In this document: positions 11,800-25,430 of the stretch, piece by piece
Layout of the letters: every line of letters starts with the position of its first letter
Position numbering within the stretch: position 1 is the stretch's first letter
Origin: Scatophagus argus
Taxonomy: Eukaryota > Chordata > Actinopteri > Scatophagidae
DNA: 64,000 nt
Assembly: GCF_020382885.2 (NCBI RefSeq)
Contig: NC_058513.1
Location: 6,215,408-6,279,407 of the forward strand
Direction of reading: 5' to 3'
Translations under genes and position numbers: made by a program
The notes under the pieces: generated by a model
What the model was told of the DNA's origin: nothing
Database searches by the model: none
Seen by the model: the letters and a program-made list of their open reading frames with translations, nothing else

Positions 11800-11875
11800 T
11801 TAGTGGGCAGGGATTGAACCTGCGACCTGCAGTGCTCAGCTGTACATGGATACCGAGTGTCGAGTCAATGAGGAG
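11800..11875 (-). repeat. Possible tRNA-derived SINE fragment
   Basis: On the minus strand the sequence GCAGGTTCAATCCCTGC contains a perfect Pol III B-box (GGTTCAATCC), preceded by a plausible tRNA-like anticodon-arm region (GAGCACTGCAGG). No convincing A box or cloverleaf can be drawn, so this is at best a SINE head fragment. Confidence 0.3.
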
Positions 11876-12324
11876 TTAACAGACTGTTTTCTACTCATGA
11901 ACTGAATTCACTTTTTTTTTTTTTAGTGACTGTAGATTATTTTCAAGTGCTTTTGTCTCATTATGAGACATGTGGTCTGGCAGAGGTATCTTGTGTTCTT
12001 GTGTTTCAGAGCGAACAGGATCTGACTGAGATAATGTGAAGTGATGGATGAACCTACAGAGAATGTTAGCTGTTGAATGAATGTTTTATTCTGGAGGGAA
12101 AACTGAAAAAGTCTCTCAGTAACCCTGAGTACAAATCAGCTCCTGACTTTCTGTTCACAGTGAGTTTTTGCTAACTAAATCACTGGTTGTTTTCTGTGCT
12201 TGTAGGATCTAAATGGGCCTGAGGTTGTTGGCAAAATATGTAAAATGAATAATTTTTTTTTTTGGCACATGCATGTAAAAAATGTACACATTATAATTAG
12301 GCCTTCAACTATAACTTGTCTTTA

Positions 12325-12510
12325 TTGTTGATTAATTTGCTGATAAAGCTGTTGCTGATTTTCTCAATTAACTGATTAACTGTTTGGTGTCAGTTAGAAA
12401 TGTCCTTACAACTTCCTGGGCCCCAAGGTGACATTTTAAAATCTTTTGATCCAAAACCTAAAGATCCTCAGAAAAACAGCAAATCCTCCCCTCCTTTTAG
12501 AATTGGAACT
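12325..12510 (+). repeat. Percomorph dispersed repeat ('ATTAAT...GTTTGGTC...AGCCCAAGGTGA' family), copy 1
   Basis: The order GATTAATTTGCTGAT, TGATTAACTGTTTGG, GCCCCAAGGTGAC, CCTAAAGAT and CAGCAAATCC follows a repeat I recognise from many perch-like fish introns. A better preserved copy lies at 19241-19430. The class is unknown to me; it is non-coding. Confidence 0.6.
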
Positions 12511-13524
12511 ATATGATAGTTACTATTTTTGCATGGAAAATAACTTAAATGAGTAATTGTTTATTCACAAAGTCATTTCGACTTTAACATTCAAGGTTTA
12601 GAAAAGTAGTGTATGAAAAAAAGGATGAAAACGCAGACGACAGTGAAGGTCAAACGGATCCTAACTGTCGGGGAGCTGAACCTGAAGCTAATCTTCAATC
12701 ACTTTAATTTTAACCGCAAACTTAAAAGCAGCACCGCAGGTAAAGCATGCATGGTAAAGCATACTCAAAATTATAACTGAAAGTGCTTCACACAGTCTGA
12801 AGATAAAAGTAAAAAGCACACACACACACACAGACAGACGCGCATGCACTGTCACACGCGCTATCACACATGCAGCTCTAAACAGGAAGCTGACAACATC
12901 CTGGAAGATGTTTCATGTGGTGTGAACCGTCTCTCTGTATACGTAAGTGTAGGTACGGTAGGTGTCTGTGGGCAGCATGGCATTTTGCAGCTGTGCTCTT
13001 GTCTCTATGTCTCTTTCACCTGACACTGTGTTGAACATGTATGAACAGGCTGGATAGAAAAAAAGTAGCAGTGACAATAGTTTTAATCCTGGGAAGCTGC
13101 TCTCTGAAGTTATATGCACCTTCCTGTTTATGCAGAATTCTCTGCCGGGTGCATCACGATGGAAAACTGGTTTGGTTTTTACAGGAGCCCTCCAGCTTTT
13201 TCACAATGCATTTTTCATGGCACTTTGCCCATGAGTGGATCTTCCCCAGTGCCTACAAGCTGCACTGTTTATCTTTCTGGTGTTTTATGCCGCTACTTGT
13301 CACTACATGAGTAGTTCTTTCATCTTCCTGTCAAGAAATTTAAAATGAATTTTGAATGAAGTCAAGTTTCCAAAGTATACTAAGAAAAAGCAAAAAATAT
13401 TAACATTTTGTAAGCTTCACATCTTTGACATTTTGCTTTCTGAATGACTTAAACCGGTGGTTAATCGGCACGTGGCTCCTTAAAACATGTCTGCAACCCC
13501 GTGGTATAATCTGCGTTGCATTGT

Positions 13525-13625
13525 CACTCAGAGCATGTTAGCATGCTGACATTAACTCAAACTACAGCTGTGATGAAATACAGGCTGACACAGCAGCTAG
13601 CGTGACTGTAGGGCTGCACTCATAC
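13525..13625 (+). repeat. Dispersed repeat of the 'ATGTTAGCATGCTGACATTA' family, copy 1
   Basis: The core ATGTTAGCATGCTGACATTA followed by GCTAGCGTGACTGTAG matches a common percomorph non-coding repeat. A second, more diverged copy lies at 33745-33835. Confidence 0.5.
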
Positions 13626-14681
13626 CGATCTCAGGACGTGCTGTGGCCAGACGTGTTAAAAAGAAGATGGCTCATGCAGTCCCGGTTGCCTGGTGAGTTT
13701 TGGATGGAGACTTTGTAGAAATGAGCTGTTCTGAGCTAGTTATCAGAAGAGAGAAAAGTTTTAACCGACTTATGATTTTCTAACAAAGCTCTCCGGCATT
13801 CTCGTTGTGTGACACTACAGCAGAAACTGTCCAAAACAGTTAATCAGAAATGAATGTTTGATGTGCACATCAGCATGGAGGTATCTGTGGTGATTTTGCA
13901 GCCGTCTGGGGCGGGTTGCACAAAACTTACCCACAGATCTGCTGTGCATAATTGTGGCTTGACAGCGACAACATCGCTGCCATTAGAGAGCACAGACGCT
14001 GCCTCCAACACGTATCTCATGACCAGGATAGACTGATGCAGGTGAAAAAATAGCTTTTTGCTATTTACATCCTTTGTATAAGGTGTGATATGCCTTCAGT
14101 TTCAGGACTGATTGAGACTGAGTGACTTGACTTGAGACATATTGATGCTGTCCTGCAGCACTCTGGGCAGGGATTTCATTCATTTCTCTCTTTTTTCATC
14201 TCACCCTCTCTCATCATGTCTGTCGAAGCGTTTTTCAGTGTCATGCTCAGTCTTCATTTTTCCCCCTCTCTTTTCTAACATATCATCACTATGTATCAAA
14301 ACCAGAACGGTCTCATCAGCGTGAAAGATGCACCTGTATTGCCAGAGCAAAGCGAGTTCAAAAACACTATTTGTACTATACTTTAATTTACCAAATAATT
14401 GGAAAACCAAACATTAGATCACTATACTTAAGTGATGATTTATAACAGTAGTTACTCTGTGCTCATTAGTCTCTGACATAAACATACATTTTCAGTTACA
14501 CTAATCCTCTTTTCAACACAGTATTATTTTAATCTCCTCTCGCCACTGTGTTGTTGTTTTCATCCCAGAGATAGAGACAAAAATAGGATGGCTGTATGAC
14601 CTGTAAGTCTATGAATTACAAAAAATACTGTACATCGAACGGATTGTGGAGGGTTAAAGTGAAGGGTCACTGAGAGGTCAT

Positions 14682-14697
14682 GGGGGGGGGGGGGGGG
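14682..14697 (+). repeat. (G)16 homopolymer
   Basis: A run of sixteen G. Such tracts can form quadruplexes and are prone to length errors in sequencing. Confidence 0.9.
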
Positions 14698-14848
14698 TTG
14701 CTGAATAATAAATACCGGTAATGAGATTTGCTTTGAGATGCAATATTGAATCATTTCAGGGATTTCCCCCAGGACATTGGTTAGCAAACGTCAGCACGTG
14801 ATTGGGCTGTTTGTATTAAGGTTGTCAAAATGATTGAAAGTACCGAAG

Positions 14849-15184
14849 CTATGGGAAAAAAAACAAAAACAGATGTATAGTGTATAGGTTCCGCATTAAA
14901 CTTTTCCAAGTTGATATTTTGCAAAAGAAATTCTTCTGTAGGCACTCATTGTCTATTTCTTGAACTTGCGACAAAAAACCTGGATGAATAGCAAACTTTG
15001 TTTCAGCCAGGAATTTTAATTTGCCTATTATGTGGCATATACTGCTCTTCATACTTTTCTTCAATGTCCGTTTGATGACAATGCTGTCCTCCAGCCAGAC
15101 TTCTCCCGGGAGACTCCAGACGTCTCTGTGAAGATCCTGAATAAGTCTTCTCTGTTTCTTTGAAACCACAATTATGACCTCCAT
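14849..15184 (-). other. Unrecognised 111-codon open frame in rhbdf1 intron 1
   Basis: The minus strand carries an ATG-started frame of 111 codons with varied composition. It begins MEVIIVVSKKQRRLIQDLH and continues with an amphipathic, charged pattern up to about residue 95, then a hydrophobic low-complexity end. It lacks repeats, unlike most open frames here. I do not recognise a family. It could be a transposon remnant, a chance frame over a conserved non-coding element, or a small gene. No splice sites or promoter support it. Confidence 0.2.
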
Positions 15185-18100
15185 TTTTCTCTCTAAATAT
15201 TCTTTTCAGCTCTCTCTCTCTCCCCCACTATCTTACCCTAATGTGGAATCTGTGGGCAATTACCATTAAGTTTTTCATACAAGGCCAGCCAACAGAGGAA
15301 GCAGTTGTATTGGCGCTCGCAGCGTGAGTCTGCTGGCTGCGTAGAGGAATGGCAGGAAGGAGGGATGGATGGCTGCTGAGGAGGCCTATTCATGTCTCCA
15401 GGCGAGGCCATACTTGAGTAGACACTTATTGTGATGCTGACCTTCCTGTCACCATGCAGCTAACACAAAGCAGCTTCATATGAGGGTTAGCTGCGCTGCT
15501 CTCTTTGTTCCTCTTTCTGTCTGTCAGCTCTTCACTCGGTCTCTTTTTACTATGTGACTTAACGTTTATTTATCAAATTATTTTTATGTTCTATTAAGCA
15601 ATTTAGCATGATGGGGTTTGCTGACTTACAAGACTTACAAGACAAAGATGTTTACTCATAAAATATATCATCAAACCTTGATGAAGTGATAATAGAAGAG
15701 GAGCGGTTGCATGACTTTAATCAAGGGTCTAAAATTAACGCCGGTAAACCACTGAATGCAGGTAGATTTGCTTGGGCAACATTCCTCAGATAAATAACCA
15801 TTCAGTGTGCAGTCCCTGTTCATTCATTGTTTCCCTGTGAGTCATGGGACCACAGTGTCTCTTATTTTACAGACATGGTCAACATGTGGTCCATCAAGCC
15901 TTTCCACATTTTGTCCACTAATTGGTGTTACCTGCAGTATTGTGAGGCTGATAGTGCCTGTAGTCTGTTGCAAAACTGTTCACCTCTGATGGTGATGTTA
16001 CATTTAGTACTTGTAAGATACTTTAAAAAGACTGGACCTCAATTATATAAAACATAATTATATGCTTTGTTTGCGGTTTCGTTACAACCATGTTTTGGAG
16101 GTGTGCCTTTTCAGCGTTCTTCCTGGATGTTTAGGAAGTCAGTTTGTAGTTGGCAGAGCAACTATGCAGAAGGTCAACTTCAGCAGTGACGTACTCTTCA
16201 TTTTACAGAACTGGTTTGTTTCTTGCAACTTCCTGTTTCACTGATGGGTGAGTGCTACATCCCAGGTTGTAGGTGTTTACTGTACATAGTCTATCATTAA
16301 TCTTGCCATTTTATAAGGACAAAACTCAAGTGTATGTGAACTTTGCCCTCAGTTATCCTACATCGTAACAAGACACTTAATGCTGAGAGCAAAATACCAA
16401 GTGAAATTGTGGCAACAAAATATCCCCTGAACATTAAGTAATAACCAAAAAGGAAATATTTTAAGAATATTTGTCCCAGTTGCATTCATTTATATTTGAA
16501 GCTGTATCCAGGTGGAAAAAAAAGGGACAGGAGAAAGAGAGAATTGGTTCTATTCAAAGGATTCAGCTGTGAAGTAAAAATAGCATGTATGAACTTACCT
16601 TTTCCCTTTTAGTTCACTATTATTGATATGCATGAGTTCTGTGTTTGAACGACTGTATCTGTCCTGCTTCATGAGGCCACTCTTGATTTGATTGAGCAAG
16701 ATAATGGGTAGGAACTAACACTAACTAACTTCCATTCACTTACACTGAAAGGTATCAGTTTGCTGCTGGCAATCATTTTGTGCTAATTTGAAGTTTATTA
16801 GCTAGCAGCCTCTTAGTGAATTGGTGAACTAAGAAAGTTTTTTTTAAAAGGTAAAGCTAATTGTATTGACACTGCAGCCCTTTTGAAAGTACTGAAAAAG
16901 CCTAACGAAAGGATTGTAAGATTGCTGTTACCTGTGTTGCATGTAACAATAATCCTGCATTTATTTATAGGCTACATTTATTCCAAATGCTGCATTTCGT
17001 ATCCTTTGCTCTTCAGGTCTCTCGAGTTTTGATACCTGTTTATCTTACTCTCTCTTTCATATCCTCATCTTCCCTCACATCATCCTGCAGTCTGTAGCAG
17101 CTTCTGTCACTGGCTTTTACTTTATAAGATACCCAAATGGCAGATGGGAACCAGACATCCTCTCTATTGAGAAAAAAAAGCTAGATCCTCTCAAGTCCTA
17201 AACCTGGCGCAGGAGCTGAGAAACCATTATACTCTCTACAGTGGCATTTTGGCAGTCGAGTGTGTCATTAGGTGTTGGAACAGTTGGAGTGATGAATGGC
17301 AGCGCCGACTTTTTCTTTAGGGTGTTTTTGCATTAAGTCATTTCTGCTGTATTGCTGTGCAGCTGCCGGTGATTTCTCACTGCCTAGTGCTATAATGAAT
17401 ATTATTGTACAATAGATAACTGCAACAACAGTGGACCAAATGACACAGTGTGAAAGTGGTCGTAGTGATAAACCCACGCTCATCTCGTCTGTTCTGTTCA
17501 GGTCTACGGGGAATTTTAGAGTCTGTTGGGTCATTGCTTTGGTTTTTTGTCCTGTAATTTCACTGTTTTGGTTCACCCTCACTAATCTCATCACTGTTGT
17601 TTACGGATACCAGCTGCACACTATTTGCCAGAACATAGACAAAGTTAACAACTAGCTGGCGAACACAGTGGAACATTTAGCACCTAAAGAGACAGATGCT
17701 TTCCTCAGCAGCTGGTGCAGACCAAAACAGAGTGTGAAGGGAAAGAATGTTGCTGTTACATTCATCAGGTGGGCACAAAGATCACTCCAAGTGAATGCTA
17801 ATGATGCTTCATATCTGATGAGTGTGTTAACCGTGTACTAACAAGAGTAGAATATAAACCAAAAAATTCATACAGCTTGTTTCCACTACTAATATATGGA
17901 CAGAAAGGCAGTTAATTCAGGTTGCAGGCTGCTGTTTAACAGCAAATATGTTGGCGTAATGTGTGTCATCACACGTTTGGGTAATGTTACACAGACAGGT
18001 GGAGAGCTACATGCACTACTGTCGCTGCAGCTTCACCAAAACCAATCTCATGGCTCAGAGACAGGTGGACTACTGCAGCTGTTTGACAGAGCAGACATGG

Positions 18101-19240
18101 ACATCATGTAGGATGTAGGTATGGGTATGAATTAATAAGGGTAAACATTCATGCCTAAACACACATATGCATGCATAGTCCTACATTTTTTAACCATGCA
18201 GTCAAACTATGCAAATGGGAGTGACATTGTTTGGCATGCACGTAGCAGGTTGCCAACTGTTTTTAACTGAGAAAGAAAGTGTCTCCTCCACTTCCATCAT
18301 TCCCTCTTCAGTGTCATGCTGTTTGTTCTCTGCTTTGCTGCTATGGATTTCCTGTTGTTTTCTTTGCTCTTGACTCCTTTCATCTTCTCTCAACATGACA
18401 TAAAGTCCTTTCTCTGCTTTCTTTTTCCGTCTCTGTCCATCTGTTGTACTCTCCTGCTGTCTGTGTCGATACGTACCAGGTCAGCTGCAGAGAGAGGCGG
18501 TCAGAGCCCACAGCTTCTTGTCATGTTAACACTTTGGCAGGACATTTCCAGTCATAACAAATACATACAGAACCTTTGAATATTTTTTTAATGCTAGCAG
18601 ACCTGACTGTCATTTGATGTGTTAAGATCATTGCAAATGTCATAGCAAGGCCTGCAAAATGATATGTGTTCCTGTGTAGACTACTTTGTCAGAAATGTGT
18701 GGGTGCGAAGTGACGTGCAGTGGTTCAGGGTTCGAATGCTGTGAGATTCAAAAGCTGCTTTCCCACAGGCCACATGTCAATCCACAGTAGGAAACATTTG
18801 ACAGCAGCAGCCTATGCCAGTCCTTTAATAATCTTTTAATTACTTCCAGGGGAGATGTTTCTCACTGTTAGAAAGATCTGAGTCTTTTGACTATGCATAA
18901 CCAGGAATGGAGGAAGTCTAGCCGTGGATTTGAACTTTCTCTGCTTTTCCCCCAGCTTCAGGTTGAAGGTTAAGTCTCTTTTACTTGGACAGCTGAGTAG
19001 AGAAATAATTGCGCTTAAAGGCAGACAAAGCCTGTCGGCCTAGCCTCTGATCTCTGTATTGTTAAGCAGCTTTTTCATGCTGTTCCCTTATTTATTAAGG
19101 CCAAAAGACATTCTGCCACAAGACAAAAACGTCTTTCTTAAGTGGACAAGCTTCACATTCACCCAGATTTTAAAAATCACATATTTACCACTGCAGTTTA
19201 AGATTATTTTCATTATGCTTCAGTCTAACATTATATTCTG
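15185..19240. other. rhbdf1 intron 1, part: complex sequence with no supported gene
   Basis: About 15290-15500 is repeat-free and moderately G/C-rich, like a regulatory element. The remainder is A/T-rich with short chance frames only. Confidence 0.4.
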
Positions 19241-19430
19241 GATTAATTGTTTGATCTATAAAACATCACAAAGTAATGAAAAATGTCTATCACAATTTCC
19301 TAGAGCCCAAGGGGATGTCATCATGTTTCTTGTTTTGTCCGAACACCAAACCAAAACCCACAGGGATTTGATTTATTTTGAAATGAGACAAAGCAAAGCA
19401 GAAAGATGTCACATTTGAGGAGCTTGAAGT
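19241..19430 (+). repeat. Percomorph dispersed repeat, copy 2
   Basis: The run GTTTGATCTATAAAACATCA, GAAAAATGTCTATCACAATT, CCCAAGGGGATGTCATCATG, CTTGTTTTGTCCGA, CAAAACCCA and CACATTTGAGGAGCTTGAA follows the family consensus I remember for most of its length. It is the best preserved copy here and supports a percomorph host. Confidence 0.7.
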
Positions 19431-21337
19431 TCCTCCTCTCATCTCTACTTGCATCTAGCCAGCCACATAAATTTGAACCACTTTTTGTAAAGGAAAAATA
19501 GTAAATACTTGATCTGGAAACTTCACTTTAAATTCAAAGTTCTCAATTTATTAGTTTATTAATTATCAGTGTGAGGTATTATGGAGTCCATTGCAGAGTC
19601 CAACAGCTCCGACAGCGTGGGATGGCTGCACAGCCTCCACCGGTCAACTTCTCATATGTCAGCTTTTCCTGTTCCAGTCCATCATTATTATATCAACCTT
19701 TCACTAATTTGAACGTGAATAAAATGATTTAATCATGCTTTTCTCCTAGACTTCCAATGTTATCAGACCATATGGAACAGATTCTTACAGTGAAAGGAGT
19801 CATTTCATGGGGGGCTGTGGCCTTTAAAAAAAAATGGATTCACCCTTTTACATGCGCTTCTTTCACAATGTACTGTAAGTAAAAAGTCTTTTTGGGCCTG
19901 TGTGTGCCATGTGATGCTGTAATTGCACGGTTTGGTCCCTATGTTAAATTGGCTTCATGGCCTGAACATTTCACCACTGCTCACTCTAATAGATTAACTG
20001 AACTAACTGAATTATGCATGCGCTTTCCTGAGGCAGCTGTTTGCAAATATTTATACATACACGGTACTGTTTGCTACTATGTAATATGTCATTCTCTCTT
20101 GGTGTAAATATTTCATGTACTTTTCAACATTCATTATTCACTGGCAAGCATAACAGAGGGACCCCTATGTTACAACATTATGTGGCTTCAGAAACAACCT
20201 TAACAACACACTCTTGGCCACATAATCAAAATGAGATCCCTCACGTTCATGAGATAAAGTCACTGATATGGTAGAAATGGTATCAAGAATCTCTATTAAC
20301 TAGCCTGATCCCCACGATGTCTGTGCTTCTGCAGCAGGCAGTAGAGATTGGGGTGAAGGGGGATGCAAGGTGCTTGGGCACTTCACAGGAATGTGAGGTA
20401 TTTCCTATCTACAGTGGAGCCACATAGTTTAAACATCATTACATTCATATTTACTGGAAACAAATGATATTACCAATGAAAAGACTGGACTGTATTTGAA
20501 TTTGCCAGACTGCCTTATGGCACAGAGTTTGCTTTATAAAACAGGGTGAGGGCACTGCTTTTCAGCTAAAATAGATTTGAAGCTTTTGAGAGTATCTCAT
20601 AATAGCAGATAAAAAAAACCACTGCTGGGTAACTAGGAAATGGGTTGGAGATCCTTTTTGTGACTGGAGAAATGTGGTTGTAAATTTCAGAAACGTGAGC
20701 AGTGACAAAGATGGTGGCTTGTACGAAACTCGAAATCAACCTGACTTCTCTTTTTATTTATTTTGCATCCATTATACCCAAGTCTCACATTTGACAGTAT
20801 GTTTATGCACAAATGAAAAATGCTGGATATACAATAGTTTTAAGCAGCTGGTGGTTTTGCGTGTGTGTAAGTGACTGACTAATGAACTGCTCACTCTCGC
20901 ATGATCAGTGGTAACAAGATGAAAGGCGAGACGCCACGAGACAACTAAAGCAGCGTTAAGAGCGATGGGATCAAGTCACTGTGACTCCAAGTGTGAGACT
21001 GTCTGAGAAAAATCAAACCCTTGAAAGTACAGATTAGTGTTGGCGTTTTGAATTAGTTTTGTGCAGTCAGTGGCTGTTGTGTTTTAACATGTGAAGGAAT
21101 TTCTTATTTTGAACCAGAGATAAAGTTTAATTGTGCCCTTTTCCTGAGTTCCTGAGTTTGGGTCCAGGTCTTTATTTAGAATTAGACATTAGCTGCCTGA
21201 TTGAATTTTTCTGCATATGAATGTTGATTTACCATTTATTGTTTTGCTCGATGAGATGACAATTTCCATAACTAAGATACTGCTCTGCTACAGAAGATGT
21301 TTAATCATTTAGTGTTTTCTTGTTTAGGTAGCAGCAG

Positions 21338-21340
<3 letters not shown>

Positions 21341-21398
<58 letters not shown>

Positions 21399-21539
21399 TC
21401 ATACTACAGCAGGACTATGCAAATAGAAATGATCTGCTGTGTTACGACTATAACATCTGGCACAGATGAGAGCTCAGAGCATACATGGTCCTATGGTGGG
21501 GGGTGGATGGTAAAAGCACACAGCATAACTCAGAGTTAA

Positions 21540-21591
<52 letters not shown>
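21341..21591. repeat. Paired (AC)27 and (TG)25 microsatellites in inverted orientation
   Basis: (AC)n occupies 21341-21394 and (TG)n 21542-21591. They are reverse complements separated by 147 bases, so one strand can fold into a stem of up to about 50 bp. Confidence 0.95.
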
Positions 21592-21592
<1 letters not shown>

Positions 21593-22423
21593 CCTACTGA
21601 TGCTTTGTTACATCAGAGCAAACAGGATGATGTACATTTTTTAGAAGCTTGTGGAAGATTCGCATGAGGACAGGGATGTGTAGGATCTGCAGGACAGATG
21701 AATGCGTCATTTTCCGAGCTTTAGATTTATCTCTATATGCCCAGATGAGTTTTAAGGTCACTTTTCTGCCCACAGGAAGTAATTAATTTAGATTTAAGAG
21801 GAAAATACTAACTGTCTTCTGAAAAGCAGCAAGCAGGTCCTGTATGTGAATGCTGCCTGACCAGTATTAGAGCTTTTTTCCTCTCATAACCTTTGGTACA
21901 AAGCATCACAGACTACAAGAGCAGAAAACATGTGTGTGAGTGTGTTGTGTGCAGTTTACATGGTGCAGGATTTTCCAGGTACTGGAAGTTGAAATAACAG
22001 ATTTACAGTAAATGTGAGAGGTCACAGTTATTGTTGTTTTGAGTTAGATCTTGTTGGTTTAATGTGCACAAAATCCAAAGTTTGAGAGTGTAAAATATAT
22101 TGTAGGTTAAAGGAAGACTGTGTAACCTTTACAAATGAGTTGCAACTGTGGCTACATGTGATGATTAGCAGATAATGATAAATTCTAATACATAACATAA
22201 TTTAGCAAAAGTAAAAAGAGAAAATCATGAAGTCAGTAAACAGCAATATCAGCAATACCAGCTAATGTTTGCTAACAGTAGCTAACATTAGTGTCCACAA
22301 GTCACAAGTAAGGCTGTAGCAAAAAAAATCCCTGACTGTATTGAAATGAGCAAAGGTGATTTTTAGTGCTCATGAATTTGACTTTTTGTTTGTAAAAGAA
22401 AAAAATGAATCAGTCTCACTTTA

Positions 22424-22520
22424 GACAAAAAAGATATAACATGTTAATAAGTGAACTTCAGAGGTACTGGAGAGTGGAAAGTGTGTAGTATTTCTCAAAA
22501 TGTGAGACTATTCCTTTAAG
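22424..22520 (-). repeat. Fragment of a fold-back MITE-like percomorph repeat
   Basis: AGATATAACATGTTAATAAG, CTTCAGAGGTACTGG and the terminal TTTCTCAAAATGTGAGACTA followed by TTCCTTTAAG match one arm of a very common percomorph repeat whose other end reads TTAAAGGAATAGTTTGACAT. Other copies lie at 31021 and 41891. Confidence 0.6.
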
Positions 22521-22539
22521 ATGACACAACAAGCACCAT

Positions 22540-23850
22540 CCTGAATAAACTGCATTAACCTGAAGATTGCAATGGACCCAGTGGTGCTGTCGGCCAGGTT
22601 GCCGTGCCTCTTAGAGCAAAACAAGGCCAGCATATTAAAATTCCAGCTTACCTGGACTGCCTGAGCATTAATCTGCTGCTGAATCCCCAACCAATTAACT
22701 TGGATGTGCACTGGTGATTATTAGTTTTAGAGTACCTTCCTCTAACAAAGCAAAGAACAGAGCATGGCACTTCACTCTGTACACAAATTAATGGCCAAAT
22801 AAAAAGAAATATCTTTTGGACCTGAAATTCAGCAGGTAGACAGTAATAAATTTATTTTTTTATGTTGACTGCTACTCTGACTGTGTCCTGAAATCTGACG
22901 CACAGACAATGCTGACCTCTGAGGCAACAGATACTTGGCGAGTTCGAAATGAAGGAAGCGACTGTAACTTTTCACCTGTGTTGCACTGTCTATAAATGGT
23001 GTTTAACCTAACACATAAAAGAGCAATGTTTTGCAGACGGTTGTGAGACAGGAGCTGATTGTCCAATTACATTTAAGTAATTTAACTCATTAGCCCATTA
23101 GCGCTAACAAAGCTTTTAAATGACCTCCGCCAGTTTTATTTTCCCCTTTCTAAGTGAAATTGTGTTTTATGGTGAGCAAAATGCCAGAGTGAAGAGTAAA
23201 TGGATCAGAAAAAAGGGAAACAGAAAAGCTTGAAAAGCTGTTGTGACTGACAGCAATGACCTGGCTGGCAAGCATGTTCGCAGTTAGCTCGCTACAATAC
23301 TTCACTGACAAGTCCTGTGAGCAGTCACTATGTTGTCAAGTTGCTAGAACCAAATATGAAATGATTTGATGTACTTATTTCATTATTATGTATTCTATAA
23401 TATAGCAATATAAAAAATTATACTGTCTTGCAAAAACTAAAAAAAATAACAAAAAACAATGTCAATCAGATTTCTGAGTAAATGAAAGTGTAGAGAGGAG
23501 ACAGAAAGAGAAAGAAAGAAGAGAGAAAGTGTAGGAGGGGGAGAGGTTTAGACAATTAAAGGTCACAGGTTTTGGGCTACCCACCGTAAAGATCAAGTGA
23601 ATGTTAAAGTAGCAGTGTCAGGACAAGCCTTGTTTGAGTGCTGATGGGATGCCTGTTGTATTCTGTCTCGGCATGTCAGGAAATGTCACCTCATTCAAAA
23701 AGGATCCAATTACACCGCCGCTCTGCTGCAGTCCCCTATAGGTATATTTCCTGTGGTTCTCCAAATGTAATAGCTATCACTCGACACTGTTGGTGGTGTA
23801 AATGAGATTATTGTAGATAGATAATGGAGTGTTTTATTATGAACTTGGAC
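22540..23850. promoter_or_regulatory. Cluster of putative conserved non-coding elements in rhbdf1 intron 1
   Basis: Three blocks (about 22540-22720, 23050-23160 and 23640-23850) are complex, repeat-free and rich in homeodomain-like ATTA/TAAT cores, for example AGCATTAATCTGCTGCTGAA and CCAATTACACCGCCG. They differ in texture from the A/T-rich surroundings. This is pattern recognition only; conservation has not been measured. Confidence 0.3.
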
Positions 23851-25289
23851 GCTTGAGAAATTCACATCAAAGTGAGATTTGTTGAATCTTCCATGTGTGT
23901 TGCTGATATAAATCTGAGAGGAAGGGTGAGGTTCTCAAGTTCTCAGACTGTGAGCTTCAAACATGTGTATGACAACTTTCTAATCTTTGGCTGATAAATC
24001 TCACCTCAGGTAGAATAAAAATGACATTGTTTAGATGACACCAATCCCACTAGCTGAGTCCCAATAAGACAATTTTGTGACCATTTGAACTTTCCCTTCT
24101 TCCACTTTGAGAATGACTTTCTTGGTGTCTGAGACACCACTTCCTGCTGGGTGCTGATGACACCATCACAGCAAAATCGCTGTTCAATCATGGCGTCTGT
24201 GGCCTGACAGCAGGGCGATGTCATGTGGCGTACAGCGGAGGGATTACAGCTCCTAATCTGCCTGTCATGAAAACCCAACTAGATAAAAAAAAAAGAGAGC
24301 GGTCATGATCACGGAGTAACAAATGGCGGATGTTGGAAATAAGATGATAAAAGAGGAGATTGATTTTGGATGGAGAACTGCAAAAACGTGACACGTGAAG
24401 CTGAAGCAAAGGCTGTCGAGTAAGTGTTTATATGATGTGTGTATGCGAGAGTGTGTATGTGTGTGTGCAGGATGCTACATTGTGTAAGTGCATCTGAGTG
24501 TGTTTGCGCTCACAAACACACTGTGAGCATCATGACCACAGAATAAGCAAGGGATGTAGTTATGGATTGTTCTGGTGGTGGCTTCTATTTGCAGGGGTGT
24601 GTTTATTCCCTGTGACCGTAAGAAAACACACAGCCTTCCACATATGACCACAGAGAGACCAAAACACTGACACGGGCAGCTGAGAGGCAAAAGGAATAAA
24701 AAAAGAATTCAACTTTGTGTAACCTGCTCATCTAATTTGATTTCTAATTTCTAATACATTATGTACAGTGTATCAATATATCTGTCCTAAAAATGATGAT
24801 TCAGTCATGAAAGCATAACACCATACCAGCAAGCTAATGTTGAGCACTAGATGTTATCACCTTAGCCTACGTATGCAGCTGCTGCAACACTGGGCTATCA
24901 GAATTGTGGAAAAGAGACAGCAAACTGGTTTGTAATTAAGGATTTGTAAATAAGGATTTAAAACAGGACTTCAACTTTGGGGTCTTGATCACCCTTCTAT
25001 GCAGTTATTGTGCCGGTACCAGATGTTGACTGACCCACATAATAAAAACTCTTGACAACAAATTGACAGCATTATGCACAGTTCAGAAACTGAAGACTGG
25101 AGACAAACCTCCACTCAACCTCAAACCAAAAGCTCCCCATCTTGTTTTCCCTGTGACTCACACAAGCCTACGCTGTTTGTGTGCTGCTGTGGTAGATAGA
25201 AACCTTACCGTTTTAGGTCTCCGTACACCACTTAAGTTGCAGTTTACATCCACGTCTGTCCAGAAGTGTTGTGAATCATTTCAGGGGGA

Positions 25290-25430
25290 AACATGCTGTG
25301 TCCCTTAGAGACTATCTTTACAGATGAGTACAGAGGACTGATCAACAGCTTCATCCCATGGTGTACTGACAATGACCTGAAAGTCAAGTTCATTCAGTTC
25401 ACTGAGAGAAATAAGACAACGTCAGATTTC
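25290..25430 (+). mobile_element. Decayed LINE reverse-transcriptase fragment
   Basis: The frame starting near 25308 reads TFTDEYRGLINSFIPWCTDN then DLKV. This resembles the RT-thumb segment of fish non-LTR elements (D-E-Y-R ... W-C ... N-N-L-x-L-N). No flanking RT motifs survive, so the call is tentative. Confidence 0.35.

Noticed and set aside
18700..18760. GGTTCGAATGC resembling a Pol III B box
   Set aside because: No A box or cloverleaf can be formed around it; a single B-box-like match is expected by chance in 64 kb.
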